Positions 13,049 through 23,900 are shown, numbered from the stretch's first letter. The stretch: 64,000 bases of DNA from Cladopsammia gracilis (GCA_022457155.1 JAJGOT010000117.1:1663501-1727500), one strand, 5' to 3'. Notes: a model not told the origin generated them from the sequence alone. Translations and numbers: made by a program.

Positions 13049-14552
13049 AGTCCTACTGATTGACTGACTGACTGACTGAAGGTCCGTCAGACTGACTGAC
13101 TGACTGAGGGACCGACTGACTAATTGACTGACTGACTGACTTGAGTGACAGACTGACGGAAGGTCCAAATGACGGATTGACTGACTGACTGACAACTTAA
13201 TGGATCAGTTCAGTAACGGCTTCTCGTACCTGTGCTAATTTCCTGTAGGCTGACATCTCGGCCAGTATTTCCGTGACGTCAGAACATGCCGCTCCAAATG
13301 CCATTAAGCTGTTAGGTTCTTCCGATAACAGATCCATGAACATGTTGGCGGTATAAGCTGGATCGCACTGGTGAGAATTTTAAATTACATCAGTGAAACA
13401 GAAACTGAAAGTTTTTTTTTAACCCTTTCACTCCCAGAGTCAATTATGGAGACATGATGTGTAGTTCTAACTTTTGAGTCTGTCAACGAAATCCTATGAT
13501 GTGACCATTCAAATGAAACCTCTTCAGCAGTACTTTTGCATGGTACCATTTGTTCTAACTTTTGAGTCTGTTGATGAAATCCTATGGTGTGACCATTCAA
13601 ATGAAACCTCTTCAGCAGTACTTTTACATGGTACCATTTGTTCTAACTTTTGAGTCTGTGGACGAAATCCTATGGTGTGACCATTCAAATGAAACCTCCT
13701 CAGTATTACTTTTGCATGGTACCATTTGTTCTAACTTTTGAGTCTGTCGATGAAATCCTATGGTGTGACCATTCAAATGAAACCTCTTCAGCAGCACTTT
13801 TGCATGGTACCATTTGTTTTTCAATATTTCACAATATGAAATTTGGGATTTTTCTTGAATTTTGATTTTTGGCACTCTTGGAAGTCAAAGGAACACTATC
13901 CCGGTTGATTCATCGTGTTTTCATGATTATGGACAGGAGCTTTATTAACTTGAAATAGAAAGAAAAAATATTAAAAAGCGACGAAAGCAAAGAAATATTA
14001 ACCAAAGAGATAAAATAACGCCAAAAAAGGTCAAAATTCCACAAGAATAGCAATTTTGATTTCAATGACCGCCTGTAACGAAATAAAATTTGATGAACTG
14101 TAATCCACTTCCATCCTTGCAATCCTCTACTTCATCTCCAAACTACTGCTTCTGTTTTGCTCTATAGAATCTTTTTATCCAATTTAGTTGTATATTTGGT
14201 GACATTTAGTGATATAAAATTTAAATAAGGTAAACGAACTTTTGTTATTTCGGCGGAGGGGTGTCCCTTTAAAGGGTTCATTTTTATTATAAAAATACAC
14301 TCTACATCAGGCACAAGTGTTTCCTACGCATACCTTTGAGTCTTTGACTATCATCTTCAGCTCATAATCGCGCAGTATTTCAGACTTTTTCACGTGATCT
14401 AGTGCCAGTTCTGCCGCTGCCAGAAGTGCCCGTCCTGGGACTGAGGCTTTGTTTGGACTGAGAGGAAAGAAGCCGCCGATATAAACCGGTGTCTTTTGAG
14501 AAGACTGTGTTATCCACAGCAAAAGGAGAAACAACGGCGCAAAGTACTTCAT
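199..14552 (-). CDS. GABBR2-like: GABA-B-type metabotropic receptor (class C GPCR), 15 exons
   Basis: Exons in transcript order: 14334-14552, 13230-13367, 12287-12454, 11975-12091, 11588-11653, 10242-10448, 9179-9418, 7654-7723, 7122-7202, 5947-6097, 5511-5640, 4314-4421, 2770-2901, 794-1126, 199-378. Every junction is GT-AG and the phases join without a frameshift, giving about 779 aa. Exon 1 starts at MKYFAPLFLLLLW, a signal peptide; an in-frame upstream ATG at 14591 is less likely. Exons 2-9 encode the Venus-flytrap ligand domain (YVWILIG; SLALSNREKFPTLFR). Exon 10 carries TM1, exon 11 TM2 (SSPNLNN, GLDG), exon 12 TM3 (GAMFSKTWRVHQIF), exon 13 TM4, and exon 14 TM5-TM7 (ETRKVSIPALNDSRFIG). 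Exon 15 ends in a short heptad-like helix. The family is a Gi/o-coupled plasma-membrane receptor for GABA, working as a heterodimer. The TM region looks more like vertebrate subunit 2 than subunit 1. Exact orthology is uncertain because cnidarians have expanded this family. Confidence 0.9.
404..480 (+). repeat. Fragment of the 88/106-bp dispersed repeat family
   Basis: The stretch has the family's end motif (a variant of 'ccctttcactcccagagt') followed by 'gttctaactttgagtctgt'. It is a single degraded copy in the last GPCR intron. The rest of that intron (481-793) shows only AT-rich sequence. Confidence 0.5.
1127..2769. repeat. Intron 13-14: short duplications and a pyrimidine-rich degenerate minisatellite
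   Basis: 1230-1640 contains three to four diverged direct repeats built around 'ctcggttcgacacgacc' and 'acatgaaccttcctcgttctta'. 2057-2690 is a degenerate tandem array rich in 'cgtttgcgtttacacttg'-like units, strongly pyrimidine biased on the + strand. Reading frames here on either strand have only simple repetitive composition and are not treated as genes. Confidence 0.6.
2845..3738. repeat. 88-bp tandem array duplicating the 3' splice site and start of exon 13
   Basis: Ten tandem units have boundaries at 2845, 2933, 3021, 3109, 3198, 3286, 3374, 3462, 3550, 3640 and 3728, with spacing of 88 (once 89, once 90). The first unit is the real exon/intron junction: 2845-2901 codes for the start of TM4 and 2902-2932 is intron. 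Every other unit therefore carries 57 nt of exon, an AG acceptor and its C-rich pyrimidine tract, which reads as 'gggggagggggtggg' on the + strand. The unit length is not a multiple of 3 for most copies, so using an upstream acceptor would shift the frame. Confidence 0.95.
3739..4313. other. Rest of intron 12-13: no gene seen
   Basis: A C-rich stretch (3800-3880), a short 'ggaagg' microsatellite near 3990-4020 and otherwise unremarkable intron sequence. The reading frames here lack any recognisable domain. Confidence 0.5.
4422..5510. repeat. Intron 11-12: diverged direct repeats and GTT-rich tract
   Basis: Two diverged copies of about 250 bp around 4560-4700 and 4780-4930 share 'gagctaaaaagggt', 'ctcattaacaaa' and 'gtctgt'. 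4960-5110 is a degenerate 'gagtttggaac' repeat. 5170-5360 is rich in 'gttgttgtcgtt'. No coding potential is recognised. Confidence 0.5.
5755..5825. repeat. (GAT)n microsatellite in intron 10-11
   Basis: Run of gat/ggt triplets between 5755 and 5825. The minus-strand frame reads as polyhistidine. Intronic simple repeat. Confidence 0.9.
6098..6595. other. Intron 9-10, proximal part: nothing recognised
   Basis: AT-rich intron sequence with no gene, clear repeat or structured element recognised before the 23-bp array begins. Confidence 0.5.
6596..7121. repeat. 23-bp tandem array duplicating the exon 9 donor splice site
   Basis: About 16 units of 'caatgtaaattacctggttg' plus three bases abut exon 9. 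Read on the minus strand, each unit is a copy of CAG/GTAATT followed by the first intron bases, the same sequence as the authentic donor at 7121-7122. Roughly half the copies keep a perfect AG/GTAA core. The array is split by an inserted MITE at about 6798-6966. Confidence 0.9.
6798..6966. mobile_element. MITE inserted in the donor-site array
   Basis: Terminal inverted repeats 'ggggcatagctagg' and 'cctagctacgccc' enclose about 165 bp with an internal poly-C run. The 23-bp units resume directly on both sides, so the insertion post-dates array growth. Confidence 0.75.
7260..7650. mobile_element. MITE (7352-7593) inside a GAT/TGA microsatellite
   Basis: Inverted repeats 'agggacggaccatttaattt' and 'aaattaaatggtccgtccct' enclose a core with poly-G and poly-C blocks and A-rich stretches. 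GAT-type microsatellite lies on both sides (7260-7350 and 7595-7650), so the element probably inserted into a simple repeat. It sits in intron 8-9 of the GPCR. Confidence 0.8.
7724..9178. repeat. Intron 7-8: 88/106-bp family fragment and a 'cttccgattc' minisatellite
   Basis: 8130-8232 is a degraded copy of the dispersed family ('ctgtggatgaaatccta', 'gatttttcttgaattttg'). 8345-8480 is related to the MITE at 49579-49829 ('ctagtggaaatc'). 8530-8690 is a minisatellite of about 24 bp units built on 'gattccgtcgagcttccgat'. 8700-9178 shows nothing further. Confidence 0.6.
9440..9770. repeat. G-rich minisatellite in intron 6-7
   Basis: Irregular units around 'ggcggagtgaataaggggg'. It lies just upstream of exon 7 on the transcribed strand, so the pre-mRNA carries a C-rich tract there. 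9771-10241 shows no gene. Confidence 0.8.
10505..11500. repeat. 28-bp minisatellite with about 283-bp higher-order period, in intron 5-6
   Basis: About 30 units like 'ggcaagcgcgggaaaacatg' plus 'caaccgat', period close to 28 bp. A ten-unit block at about 10998-11140 recurs at about 11281-11425 with the same variant bases, giving a higher-order period of about 283 bp. The flank at 10525-10620 ('ccaatcacaacaaa', 'gatcagaat', 'caagcgcg') resembles the internal part of the MITE at 16350-16638, the possible seed. The lack of stops on the minus strand comes from the repeat itself. Confidence 0.9.
11654..11974. other. Intron 4-5: nothing recognised
   Basis: About 320 bp of AT-rich intron with no repeat or coding signal recognised. 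Confidence 0.5.
12790..13200. repeat. (TGAC)n / (TGAT)n tetranucleotide array in intron 2-3
   Basis: Long imperfect run of 'tgactgactgac', switching to 'tgattgattgat' at about 13018-13046, broken by 'aggtccg' spacers. The Ser/Gln-rich minus-strand frame is an artefact of the repeat. 12455-12790 shows nothing else. Confidence 0.9.
13420..13890. repeat. Dispersed element with four 88-bp internal tandem units, in intron 1-2
   Basis: Unit starts ('ttctaacttttgagtctgt') fall at 13465, 13553, 13641 and 13729, exactly 88 bp apart. The ends 'aaccctttcactcccagag' (13421) and 'ctcttggaagtcaaagg' (about 13874) form an imperfect inverted pair. This is the same family as 21187-21425, 30236-30425, 54340-54975 and 63325-64000, where the unit is 106 bp. 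Confidence 0.85.
13891..14333. other. Proximal intron 1: nothing recognised
   Basis: AT-rich sequence between the dispersed element and exon 1, with no gene or structured repeat recognised. Confidence 0.5.
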
Positions 14553-14700
14553 CGGTAAAGTGCTGAAGGAAGAAACTGACCCAATGTACATCCAATCAAA
14601 TAATTTCAGTCAGCAAGTTCAATCGCCTGTTTGTAAAGGAACACACAAATATCCCGATTTACAGTTGTCTGCTTAGTGTGGAATTGAGGCTGAAGACGAG

Positions 14701-15067
14701 GGCTGGAGTTGATCTTATTTTGATAAAATTTGTTTGCTTTTCATATGTAAATCATGTTGTTCAAATAGCGAATGATACACGCTTCAACAACGTTCAACAT
14801 TTGTTGCTCAACAAATGTTGAACAATGTTGCAGGCTTGTTGAATGAGTAGAAAACATATTCAACATTTTTAAGACGATTGACTGAGGTCGTTCAACAAGT
14901 TGAACAGAATAGAGCCTGTGTCAAGTTTCGTTCAACAATGTTCAACATGTTGAATGGCATATTTCAACATTCAACAAGGCGTGATATACTGTTCAACATT
15001 TGTTGAACATCCGTTGCAACAGCTGTTTATCAACAAATGTTGAACCGTGAAAAGCAGGAAGGTTAAA

Positions 15068-15091
<24 letters not shown>
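14701..15091. mobile_element. MITE rich in 'ttcaacaatgttgaa' palindromes
   Basis: Termini 'ggctggagttgatcttattt' (14701) and 'aaaacaaggtcaactccagc' (to 15090) are inverted repeats. The interior holds many copies of 'caacatttgttgaac'-like short palindromes. It lies about 150 bp upstream of GPCR exon 1, so it may overlap that gene's promoter region. Confidence 0.75.
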
Positions 15092-15100
<9 letters not shown>

Positions 15101-15146
15101 CTCAGAGGCCAGGGTACTAAGCACGCAACTGTAAGATGCTCTACAC

Positions 15147-15495
15147 ACCTTATAGAGCGTATGCACTCACGTGGCAAGCAGCTATGCAAATTTATTGGAA
15201 CAAAAGAAAGTGTTAACATAAGAAAAGCGTTCAAATCCCACAGGATTGTTTTGGTACACCAACATGGCCGCCGTTCTATTGTTTTGGTACACCAATATGG
15301 CCGCCGTGACGTCATGTGCATACGCTCTATTCCAAAATGGTGGTCAATTTATTATTCTTTTATATGTATGTTAATTAACCCTTGTTGCCTCGTCAGCATG
15401 TGGAAAATACAACAGAATTTTCACGCGAAAATGAGGCAAAGAGGGCTAATTGAAATGCATACAAAAGAATAATAAATTGCCCGCCATTTTGGAAT
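15147..15495. mobile_element. Two adjacent short inverted-repeat elements
   Basis: 15150-15329 is bounded by 'agagcgtatgcac' and 'gtgcatacgctct'. 15329-15495 is bounded by 'attccaaaatgg' and 'ccattttggaat', with longer imperfect arms that include 'caatttattattctttt'. They abut or overlap by a few bases. Confidence 0.7.
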
Positions 15496-15506
15496 AAGGT
15501 GTATTG

Positions 15507-15779
15507 AGGCCCGTTTACACAGGCGATTTTTTGTACAATTTTTGTCGCGCGCAAGTTGCATCTTCAAATCGCATGTGTACACGGGCGGCGATTTCAGTGC
15601 GATTTGGGAGCGATTTGTCGCGCGATATCGCAGAGGTTTCGAACATGTTCGAAACCTGATGCAACTTGGCGGCGATTTTTGGGAAATCCCAGCAAATGTC
15701 GCACCCGAATCGCACAGGAAATCGCCGCTTGTTTACACGACAAACATTCGCATCAAAAATCGCATGTGTAAACGGGCCT
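15507..15779. mobile_element. MITE with 'aggcccgtttacac' termini
   Basis: Inverted termini at 15507-15520 and 15766-15779. The interior is rich in 'gcgattt' and 'aaatcgc' motifs in both orientations. The short frames inside are repeat sequence. Confidence 0.8.
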
Positions 15780-16349
15780 TTAGACACGTGCATTGCTATA
15801 CAGTCAACTCTCTCATAGCGACCACTTCTCGTAAGCAACCACTTTGTAAATAACCGTTGTGTTTCTCAGCGAAATACTGTTTCAAAAACTCTGTCGTAAG
15901 CGACCACTACTCTAATTTCTTAAGCGACTGCGACCACTTTTTAGGCCAGAAATTTGACATATTATTTTGTTTTCTGTTTTCGCTAAGCCACCACCCGGCA
16001 TGATCACGTATGTATTACTCGAATGTCAGAAAAGTTCAGTTTTTAATAGTCCTGCCCGGAGTACTGACAATCAATCAATCAAGCATTCTTGACTTCGTGG
16101 AGAAGCGTTCGAATGCGACCGAGTGAATGTAAATACAGTCTGATCTAGAGTGCGAGTATATGCACCCCATGATTGACATTTTCCCCAGGTTTTGTTCGGT
16201 TAAAACTGAATTTCAGGTGATTTTGATTAAACAAGTGACACATTTTAAACTGTATTGTAGTTTCCCGAATCGTGTTGCTTGCAAAAAGAACAAATTAGTT
16301 TCAGGCAGAGAAAACGTTGTCTATTTGAAAAATTTTAGCTTATAAGGTG

Positions 16350-16638
16350 ATAGAGCGGTTTTCAATTGAGTGTCATAAAACCAAAACCAAAGTAATCACT
16401 CTGACCAATCACAACAGACGCAGACAATCCAATGAACCAATCAGAATTCGAAGCAAATACATGCAGCCGGCGCCAAGCGCGGGAAAACGCGTGCAGGCAA
16501 GTCACGATTGGTTTTGATTTTACCTCTGATTGGTTAATAAAGTGGCGCGAGATTTTTTTAGCCAATCACGAAGCGTAGCAATGCAAAACCAAAGCAATTG
16601 CGAAATTACTTTCGACACTCAATTGAAAACTGCTCTAT
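16350..16638. mobile_element. MITE family copy 1 (nested)
   Basis: Inverted ends 'agagcggttttcaattgag' and 'ctcaattgaaaactgctct'. Interior motifs 'ccaatcacaacagacgcag' and 'gccaagcgcgggaaaacgcg' recur at 27975-28222 (opposite orientation) and 55301-55560. Confidence 0.85.
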
Positions 16639-16645
16639 CTTTATG

Positions 16646-16806
16646 TAATAGGCCTTTATCACGACCCGCCATTTTGTATAAAAACAAAATATTTTTGCCC
16701 GCCCAACCTCCTTTTCAACAAATTCACTGTGAGGCTGGACGGGCAAAAACAAAGCATTTTATTCTCCGGGGAGTCAACATGGCCGCCGCGTGATAATGGC
16801 CTATTA
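16646..16806. mobile_element. MITE with 'taataggcc' termini (nested)
   Basis: 'taataggcctttatcacg' at 16646 pairs with 'cgtgataatggcctatta' ending at 16806. Internal inverted 'tttttgcccg' and 'cgggcaaaaa'. Confidence 0.8.
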
Positions 16807-16944
16807 CGTTAATCAATTCAGTTTGAGCTTATTTTGTTGATTTTCCCGTAAGCGACCACCTCCCGCAAGCGACCACTTTGTCGTGCAGCAAGGGTGGTCG
16901 CTTACGAAAGAGTTGACTGTAGACTGTCTTGTATTGTACGTTCT

Positions 16945-17123
16945 AATAGACTATTTTGCTAATGTTGTGTTCCCAGTGCATCTTGGGTAGTTCCAGTCCT
17001 TTGTGGGGGCAAACGACCAGTTTGGCAGGTAATTTGAAATTTTAGTTTTGGCCGTTTGCCCCCACAAAGGACTAGAACTACCCAAGATGCACTGGGAACA
17101 CAACATTAGCAAAATAGTCTATT
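16945..17123. mobile_element. Long fold-back element with 75-bp arms
   Basis: The arm from 16946 ('aatagactattttgctaatg') is nearly perfectly inverted to the arm ending at 17123, with a loop of about 30 bp. The arms include 'cccagtgcatcttgggtag'. Confidence 0.85.
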
Positions 17124-17392
17124 CGCAGTCGTTCTCGTCAATCTCCAGCGAGTGCGAAGTTCACATAAGACCTAGGAACAGGTTATGTGACGTCATGAAT
17201 TCAAATCAGAAATCGATTAGTGAGCGGAATGGGAATCCCTGGGTACCAGGGTAGCTGGCTTTAATGGTTAACACTCGTTAACATCTCTCAAACGGACCTT
17301 GGACACCTTATGAGGTTTTACACAACGTAGTATTTTTTATCGTTATACCGTAGTATTGACGTACACGAGAACAGAACCCCATTTTATTGGGT

Positions 17393-17520
17393 GTTTCTTG
17401 GTGTTGCGGAAGCCATTGTTGGTTAGCTTTTGTGTTGTGGTGTGGGTATTGTTCAGTGTCTTTTGAATCTTTTGTTTTACGTCATTTGGTGATCACACCA
17501 TCCGCAACACCAAGAAACTA
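17393..17520. mobile_element. Short inverted-repeat element
   Basis: 'tttcttggtgttgcgga' at 17394 and 'tccgcaacaccaagaaa' ending at 17517. 'ccattttattggg' occurs as a direct repeat outside both arms (17379 and 17520). Confidence 0.6.
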
Positions 17521-17702
17521 CCATTTTATTGGGCAGAGAACTGAGAGAACAGAGATCCGGCTAAGCAAAGAGTAGCGTTTTGGGGTTTAGCATTGATCTA
17601 CAGTGTTTAGGGTTAAGCACTGATTTGAAAACGGTTAGCTTTCATTTATTGTTATGGGTAACTCTATAAATATGTTAAAAATTACATCTCCCGGCAGCTA
17701 AT

Positions 17703-17775
17703 CCACGTTGGTATAGTGGATAAAGATATTAGTTATGAAGCAAACGACTCGGGTTCGAGGCATACACTTTACCGA
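17703..17775 (+). repeat. tRNA-like sequence (possible SINE head)
   Basis: An A-box-like 'ttggtatagtgg' and a B-box-like 'gggttcgaggc' are spaced as in a tRNA. The stems are too poor for a functional tRNA, so I read it as a tRNA-derived SINE fragment. Confidence 0.4.
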
Positions 17776-17884
17776 TCTTTTTTTCTAATTTTACTCTAAG
17801 TGTGAAATAGGTTTTACTTCATGTAACTTAAAGTGAAAAGGAAAGGTCCGTTTGAGATATGGAAACGAGTGTTAACCGGCTTTA

Positions 17885-17999
17885 ATAGGCCATTTTCGAG
17901 TTACCTTATGCCTCGGTGTCAAAGCGAGGCTAGGTGCACAACCTTTCATATGGAAATGAGTTTTATTTGCATTTGAATAAAAACTCATTTCCATATGAC
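17885..17999. mobile_element. Truncated copy of the fold-back element at 27259-27457
   Basis: It shares 'aataggccatt', 'aaagcgaggctaggtgc' and 'cctttcatatg' with the left half of the full-length copy. An internal inverted repeat 'tttccatatg' is seen. Confidence 0.7.
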
Positions 18000-20900
18000 A
18001 TTGCCTAAATATAGTCGATATACGTTAAGTGGTTCGTTTGGATATCACAGTGGCTGTAAAATTAGGCAAAAGTTGATCACCAATGAGCGTTTTATATGTT
18101 AAATAAAACAGTTACTGAATTCATTTTTTGCAAGCGTACGAGCAGTTTCTCCTTTCTTTGCAATCGCGCGCAGGAGAAAGTCGTTTCGCCATTCTGATTG
18201 GCTGCGATCCCCGAACGGGGTTTTCACACGCCAAATTTCAATAGAAAATCTCAATAAGTATGAAATTAAATGCATTACGTATTTCCGGGAGAACACCTTT
18301 ATTAAGAATGAATCTGATTTTCTTCAAAAAATCGAGTATTCCCGTATCTCATTACCCGGTCGAATATAGCACATTAACAAAAAAAATCACAAAGAATTTG
18401 GGAAAATCTGCACATGTTTACGGCGAAATGGATTGTAAATTGTGCAGAACTTTCCGTCCTACGGGTTCCTGAATGAATAAAAGATCGGAAACCAATAATT
18501 GCAAAATCACAATTACATAATCACGAGATATTTTTTAGGAGCAAGCCTTTTGTAATGGTGGTTTATCGCTTTTCCTTTATTTAGTGAAAAATAACAAGCG
18601 AATTATCAGCTGTTTACTTTTTTTTTAAAGCGAATTGCGAGTTTACCTTCGTGAACGACATTGAACCTTATTCAAGGTCTAACTCTATGAAGATCGTCGC
18701 TTACGTGAAATTCTAAACACTATGCTGCTCGTGTTCCTGTTAGGGGCCGATAACATCGCGCCTTTTTTTAGCCTGCGAATGCCGCCCGCTAGGGGTGTTT
18801 GCGCGAATGTCCTAGCGGTCGGGAGCGATGAATATGCAAGCGGGATTACATAACGATGGTTCCCTTATTTGTTGCTATTTAATGGATAATTCAAAGCAAA
18901 CTAGAAATTTATCATTTCCATTGAACTCGAAGCAAATGTTTCTTACTTTCCTGCTAATTAGTTTTACGTACAAAATCACATAAAGGAACACGTTACGCTC
19001 AAAAGAACTCAGTTTGATGATATCATCTGCGCAAAATCACAAGTCATAAAAAGTAATGTTTGCATTTTTAAAACAAATTTATGCCCTCCAATGGTTTAAC
19101 TTATCAATAATTCAATGATGTTTGCCAGAAGCTTATTATGTTTGCTTGTCAGTGACATTAACCAAAATGAAACAATCCTGGACCCTTAAAATTGTAAGGT
19201 GTTTTTATCATATCGTTTTTTTTTTGTCATGTCGTCATTTTTTTTTTTCGACGGTATAGATTGTTTGCATTGTTCATAAGCATTTAAGGGTATAAACTTT
19301 CAAAACGCGTGGAGACATAACATCTGTGTAATAAAAAATGTCTCACTTACTTGCCTAACCTTTTACTGTGACACCCTCAGTAACATCCTAGAACTAGCTG
19401 TTGACACAAAGAACAGTGATGTATGAATGATGTTTTTCAGTTCAGGACTTTTATGTTTAGTTCAGCGGCTTTTATGTTTTATCCAATGAGAATTGGTCTA
19501 TATGAGGAAGAAAAACAACTTTGTTTTGAATTCGTGGTCAATCAATCGCAGCTAATCACATGAAAGCAAAATGTTTTTCATCCTAATTATGTAGCAGCAG
19601 TACAGGACCAAAACAAAAACAGCTCTCTGTTAAAAAAAAAAGACCATTTTAAAAATACGATTCCGCCATAATGGAATCTTTCACGGCCTTATTTAGGCTT
19701 AATGCTATTTGCATGAAGAAAGAAAGCAAATGTTCGTAACTTGGCCTGTAAAATCGTAACAAAATAACAATTCATATCGTTGGCAGATGAAGGTCCGCAA
19801 ACCGTCGGAATGACGTTGACCTACGTCAATTTCATTGCGTTTGCGGTACTGGTAAATTTTAATTAGACGATATGAATTGTTGTTTTGTTGTTTTGTTTTG
19901 ACACGTAGGGTCCACATTTGGACGTTAAATTTTCAATTTTAAGGCATTTTGTAGACTGTGACGTGAAGAAAATAGCATTATTACTGGAAATAATGGTAAA
20001 AATATATTTACAATGTTATTAAGAAATCGATACTCCACAAAGAAAATAGGCATTGTGCAACATACGCGGATACATGTGTAGAAAATATAAAACGTTTTTA
20101 CAGCGCTTTGTCCATTTTCATGGCATGATGTGACTTTCAGAATCATAACTGGGTGAAACGTTTGTCCATCCCAAAGTTAATTACATCCCCTGGCTCTCTC
20201 CCGCCGCGGTATTTTGTTTGGTTTTCTTCAACATTTCGATTAGTTGGAGAAACAATGTGTGGAGGCTAAAACACAAGGGTAGACTCAAACACTGACTTAC
20301 TAATCTGAAGGCTGAAGCGAGAAACATTCGATCGCCGTATAAATTCTTTGTATCATTGTAGTATTATCCCGTTTTAAAAATGAGCATCGATGTTTTTTTT
20401 TTCCGCAAAAATTACCAGAAGTGAAAACGATTTACACTGTATTGATTGTACGATACTGCATGTTATCTTTTTAATATCTTTTCTAATTATTCCTCGCATT
20501 ACATAATGCATATGATTCAAAACAATAGGCCACCTGATTCATTTGTGAAAGTTTCACTAAATGACAACGTTGATACTTAAGATACTTTCACATTTCAAGC
20601 TTAAAACTCATACATTTTAACCACCATCTCGGATTTGATCATACTTGCAAACAAAAAACAATCATATGTCAAAGTGCTGATCATTTTCTCAGATCACACA
20701 ATAGACCAAACCAGGTGTGGGCTCACGTAACGCGTGGGCAAACGTAACGCGTGGACTAATGTAACGCAATGTTTATTTGTGCGAAGCCAGGGGAGTGTGA
20801 TTTGGTGACGTCACCACTCTGAGTAGAGTCCAGGCTTAACCGAGTCGAGACGCGTTTGAACGAGGCAGAATAAGGCGTTTGAGAAGCACAGCGTGAATTA

Positions 20901-23900
20901 AATTGCTCCAATGCCGCATGACGCAACAGGTCTACCATACTAAAATCTGATTCAGATTCCGTAGGCGTATGAACCGAGTTGTTGCAATTGTTTTTCTTTA
21001 CAGAAAGTCCTTTTGCCAGCGTAAAAGCCTAGTTCACTTTTTCACTTCAAGAATCGTACCTCTGCTGATGTAGTGGGGGTTTTAATTTTGAGTTTTTGTA
21101 AGCAGTGTAATAGATCCTTAGTTGTGACTGGTGGCCATTCAAATAAGAGCTGTTGAGCTGTATAGCCGCAGTACTTTCCTGTGGTACTGTTTATTATGCT
21201 GTACAGGGTGGTTCTAACTTGTGAGTCTGTGGATGAAATCCTAAAGTGTGACCATTCAAATGAAAGCTACTGAGCAGTACTTTCCTGTGGTATTGTTTAT
21301 TATGCTGTACAAGATGATTCTAACTTTTGAGTCTATGGATGAAATCCTAAAGTGTGACCATTCAAATGAAAGCTACTGAGCAGTACTTTCCTGTGGTACT
21401 GTTTATTATGCTCTACGAGTGGCGCTAATTTTTGATTGGATTAACTTTTAACGTGTAATCATTGCGGTGTAGAGTCAACCACTATTAGTTTTAGATACAG
21501 CTTTACCACACAATAGAGGCAGAATTGTCGTTACTTAGCAAGGCCTTTGTAACTAACGTTCACTGCGCATGGCAACTACATTTCCAGTGCTAGCCGCGCG
21601 ACTGCACATGTGCTAATCTGCTTGGCAACTGCCGCGTTTGTTATCGACAACTAAAGAAGTTTTCCTTTTGGAAAGGAAAACTGGTTGTTTGTTATCAATA
21701 ACTTGCTTCACAGACTAGCTCTCTTATGCGGGACAACTTTTTATGATTGATAACTAAATAGTTATCGATAACAATTGGTCTAGTCTGTCGAGGGCCTTAA
21801 GACCCACCAAAATTGCAACGCATTAATCAGAATCGGTGTTTTTCTGTCAATGTCAAGATTATTTCTTCGGAGTAGACGGCTTTGGTATCACAGCCAATAA
21901 ACATCGATGTTAGTTTAGCTTGCCTTGAGTAACAAATTACTTTTTTTACTAAAAACCACTTTCTTTTGGGTTGTAATTAAACTTTTTATCAATTTTCCGA
22001 AAATTGTCAATTAAAATTAAAAGCGTAAAACATAATGCATGTATTCATGAATTTTGAAAACCTGAAGTTGATCTTTTGGGATACATCAGCAAAACCTTGC
22101 AGGTCATGGTAAAAACTGAAAAAAAAATCCTTTTTGCAAGCGCGTTCCAACCGAAAAAAAATAACTATCCAAAACATTTGTATGCTCACTAACAACGTTA
22201 CCATTACAACATATCGTATTCTTTCTTCGTGTCTAACAATTGTACTCTTATATAAGTGAATAAGCTATTTAACATGTTTTTTCGGCATTGCCGACAAATT
22301 TTAGAGATTTGAACAATTCAAGTCAGTTGACTGTTGCATGACTGCCAGGTTGTCGGGTCTATATAAAATACAGGCGAACTTTCTCTAAAACTGCCATAGG
22401 CTCTCAACATGAAGAAATTCTGCTTACCTTACCACGTTCAATAGCTTCCCTAACAAATACATTATGTTCTCGTACCTTTTAATTAATTTCCAACAGTGAT
22501 CTACATGTTTTTCTTTTCAGAATATTATTTTCACACGGCAGGTGATGAAGATAAAAGAAATCTTTGATTTACAATGAAATTCTCAAAACTAAAATTGAAA
22601 ATGATTCATACCTGAATTAACAATAAGGACAAATAATATTTTGAGCTGGGGATTGAAGATGTTTTAAACTGTTTTAATGTTTATTTATACATGAAACTAA
22701 CTGTTTCAGCTCATGCAGGTACGTTTCAAAAATTTAATATTATAAGCCTCGCGATTTATGAAATATTTTGATAATTTTGACCGTATATGAAGACTTTTTA
22801 AAAATTTTCCAAATTCTTTTTTAGCCTATAAAGCTTTAGAGTAAACTTAATAGAATATCACAAAGTACTGTTCGTTAGACATAACATTATAAACAATCCG
22901 GGAAATTGCAGGAACTGAGCATTTTTTTAATTCAAGTGCTTAGTCTACAAGCTGAAGTTTTCCTAACCTTTTATAAAAGAAGATTGACAATTATTAAATC
23001 GTTCACTGCTTATTTCAAAGAATTTGTCGCTTTATGTATGGAATCGTATATATAAATTTAGTCACGGTTGTGTCCGATAGATATCTTATCAGAAATATGT
23101 AATCAAACATCGTCATAGAACCGGCATGAATAATCTGACATTTGGAACAATTGTGAATCTCATTATTGTATCTTTGGCTACGGCTTTTATGAAAATTATA
23201 TTGTACAATTATTAAACTAATATTTTCCTATTTCCTTTCAAAGTGCTTAGCCTTGATCGCAAAGATAAAAAAAATCAATTCTCGCAGATACACTGATAGA
23301 GTTTAAAGAAGAATTTTTGTACTTACATGATCACTTTTGTGAGATACCATCTTACACCGACGACAAATAAAAAATTGAAATTTCGTGAACACCTCTGTTG
23401 TAGTAATTTCAAGATTTTGTGTTGATGATATTCTACCAATCCGTTAATATTTAGGCACATTGAGTCAAATATTTACTTAGAAATTTCAAAAGATTTTTTA
23501 ATTTACATTGTATTTACAAGAAAGATATATTTTTTAAAAAAGCGTTCAAAACTAAAAATATTTAGAAATACGTACTCGAGATGTTGCAAATCATGGAAGA
23601 CTGAATACGTTATGTTTATTTATCGCATTTTTCTGCTGTGTATTCGATATTAAAAAAATGAAAAACAAATGAATTAAGCGAACTATGATTTCGCGATGTC
23701 GATTACTCTTTTTAAGGTATTCTTATAACTGGTAAGGAAAGCAGAAAAACACAAATTTAAAAATTCAATGTGTGCCTCACGTCGTGACAAAACATCAGCT
23801 TAACCTTCCGGTGTATTTACAAAACAGGGCACAACAATAAGATCAGACAAATGTACATGTTAAATCTACAAAAAAATCTGATTAAACATTCAGAAAAGAG

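Larger units (their letters stand above)
15801..16920. mobile_element. DNA transposon-like element hosting two nested MITEs
   Basis: Termini 'cagtcaactctctcatagcg' and 'cgcttacgaaagagttgact' are inverted, with 'gcgaccac' repeated inward at both ends. Flanking 'ta' on each side may be a target-site duplication. No transposase is visible. Elements at 16350-16638 and 16646-16806 sit inside it, so it is the oldest of the three. Confidence 0.75.

Noticed and set aside
12917..13195. Ser/Gln-rich 92-codon frame
   Set aside because: Translation of the TGAC tetranucleotide repeat.
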